A DNA stretch of 64,000 bases, from assembly GCA_963804865.1 (NCBI GenBank), contig CAWDSH010000001.1, positions 1,550,001-1,614,000 on the forward strand, read 5' to 3'. The DNA is from CAVVEQ01 sp963804865 (lineage in GTDB: Bacteria > Chloroflexota > Anaerolineae > Anaerolineales > Anaerolineaceae). The stretch's first letter is position 1. Every line of letters starts with the position of its first letter. A program made the translations under genes and the position numbers. The notes beneath the pieces were generated by a model. It ran no database searches and was not told the origin of the DNA. It saw only the letters and a program-made list of their open reading frames with translations. Below, piece after piece: positions 62,983 to 64,000 of this stretch.

Positions 62983-64000
62983 TCAGTAAATTGGCAGAAT
63001 GGCTACACTTCCCAATGTATTGTTGCCAAAATAGACCGTACCGGTCAGAACGGGCATCGGGGCAGTTGCCGCTTTGGCGATATAGATGCCATGTTTGGCA
63101 TTGCCCATCGACGCAGAGGTGCCCAGGGTGACTAGACCAACCGAATTGTGACTTTCGATGAAGATGCCTGAATAGCCTTCCGGTTCGGGATCTTCATCCA
63201 TGCCATTCATCATCGCAACCACCCCGGTCAGCTTGGTCAGCGCACCGTTGGTGGCGATCTTCACACCGCCCAGCATATTGTTGCGGGCAGTGATACTGGT
63301 CAGGGTCACATTGCCGCTCGCGGTGCAGACACCGAGATCCAGAACGCAGTTATCGATCTGGATGCCTTCCTGATCAGTACTGTCATTGGCTACCACGCTG
63401 GTCAGGCTGACGGCACCCTTCGAGATGATGTACAATCCACCCGCGTTGCCCGAAAGATCAGTCGGCAGCCAGGCTGCTCAGTATGGTTACCGCGGGTTTG
63501 ACCACCGAATCAGCAGCCTGGTTATCCAGATAGGCACCTTCGCTGCCGTTCCCCTTACCGCTGACGCCATTCAGGGTGATGGCGCCGTTGGAAGTTACAT
63601 ATATACCAAAACTGCCATTTCTGCTTATGGTGGATTTCATTAACCACCACCGTCTTTGTATTCGAGACAATAGCCAAATCTGAAATACTCAAGCCAGAGC
63701 CCGCATTGTCACTGGCGACCAGGTTATTGATCAAAACCGCACCTTTGGTATTGATGGTTAAGCCATTGCCAAGGGTGCCGTTGCCACTCATCTCGCAACC
63801 CGTGACTGTCACATTTGCGCTAGCTGCGTACTGGTTGAAGATGGTGACACCATACTCCCCATTATCCAAAGCAACGGACTGATTCAAAATCACTGCACCC
63901 TTGGAATTAACATACAAACCATAACCGACGTTATTTGAAAATTTGTTTACCTTTCCACTGGATACCAGCAGGTTAATACCGGCTCTGCCAGTTTCATTGC
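62983..64000 (-). pseudogene. third giant beta-helix protein, C-terminal part only, frameshifted
   Basis: The gene is open at the right edge, so only the last 340 or so residues are visible. The segments 63555-64000, about 63458-63600 and 62983-63435 lie in three frames, with breaks near 63600 and 63450. Phrases such as MYVNSKGAVILNQSVALDNG and GAVSLTSVVANDS match the other two paralogues, and the end SMGNAKHGIYIAKAATAPMP is nearly identical to that of the second. It is a tandem duplicate of the preceding gene. Confidence 0.75.

Overview
The window reads as a chromosomal segment of a monoderm bacterium of the Chloroflexota, most likely class Anaerolineae. This is an inference from gene content: a bacterial Elp3-type radical SAM/GNAT protein, an F420-dependent (Ddn-like) oxidoreductase, a SLC45-like transporter, lipoprotein-anchored ABC uptake without any TonB or outer-membrane receptor, and very large secreted beta-helix proteins. 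GC content looks close to 50 percent and genes are packed on both strands. No tRNA, rRNA, CRISPR array, transposase or prophage gene was found.

Layout. 0-4.1 kb: a broken CPBP protease, a small membrane protein, an M23 lipoprotein and a two-gene ABC exporter. 4.1-7.9 kb: methyltransferase, Elp3, nitroreductase, alpha/beta hydrolase. 7.9-10.4 kb: a primary-type sigma factor, a DUF177 protein and rdgB. 10.4-13.9 kb: a leftward run of YdeI fragment, PAS, DUF493, alkyltransferase-like protein, sugar-type MFS and histidine phosphatase. 13.9-16.2 kb: an amino-acid permease fused to two UspA domains, broken by frameshifts. 16.3-17.7 kb: a LysM protein paired with a DhaL-like, glycine-rich protein. 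17.8-20.8 kb: cobalamin riboswitch plus btuFCD. 20.9-26.0 kb: Ddn-like oxidoreductase, murJ, lactate permease, mrp. 26.2-30.9 kb: an intact 1,564-residue beta-helix protein. 31-42 kb: DUF2804, gdhA (frameshifted, with a structured leader), PadR/DUF2812, gatB, M42 peptidase, thioesterase, an Rrf2 Fe-S regulator, MFS, hutI and an HD protein. 42-50 kb: inositol monophosphatase, a three-gene ABC-2 drug exporter and an ECF vitamin-type transporter. 50-57 kb: two secreted proteins, an ABC-F factor with an attenuator leader facing an AraC/GyrI regulator, a lipoprotein and rarA behind an SOS-like promoter. 57.7-64 kb: two further beta-helix proteins, both frameshifted; the second runs off the right edge.

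Regulation can be read unusually well. There are consensus 35/10 promoters with 17-bp spacing, a cobalamin riboswitch with terminator, three direct repeats at a 15-bp period over a PadR promoter, an inverted repeat at the start of the large beta-helix transcript, an SOS-like box inside a promoter spacer, and two short leader ORFs plus a terminator in front of the ABC-F gene. Several genes place TATAAT only 6-10 nt before the start codon, which suggests leaderless transcripts.

At least eight loci are broken by frameshifts, most of them in otherwise well-conserved genes. Sequence error is therefore a serious alternative to true gene decay, and those entries should be read with that in mind. Two families of short palindromic repeats are scattered through the window; one copy lies in frame inside elp3.
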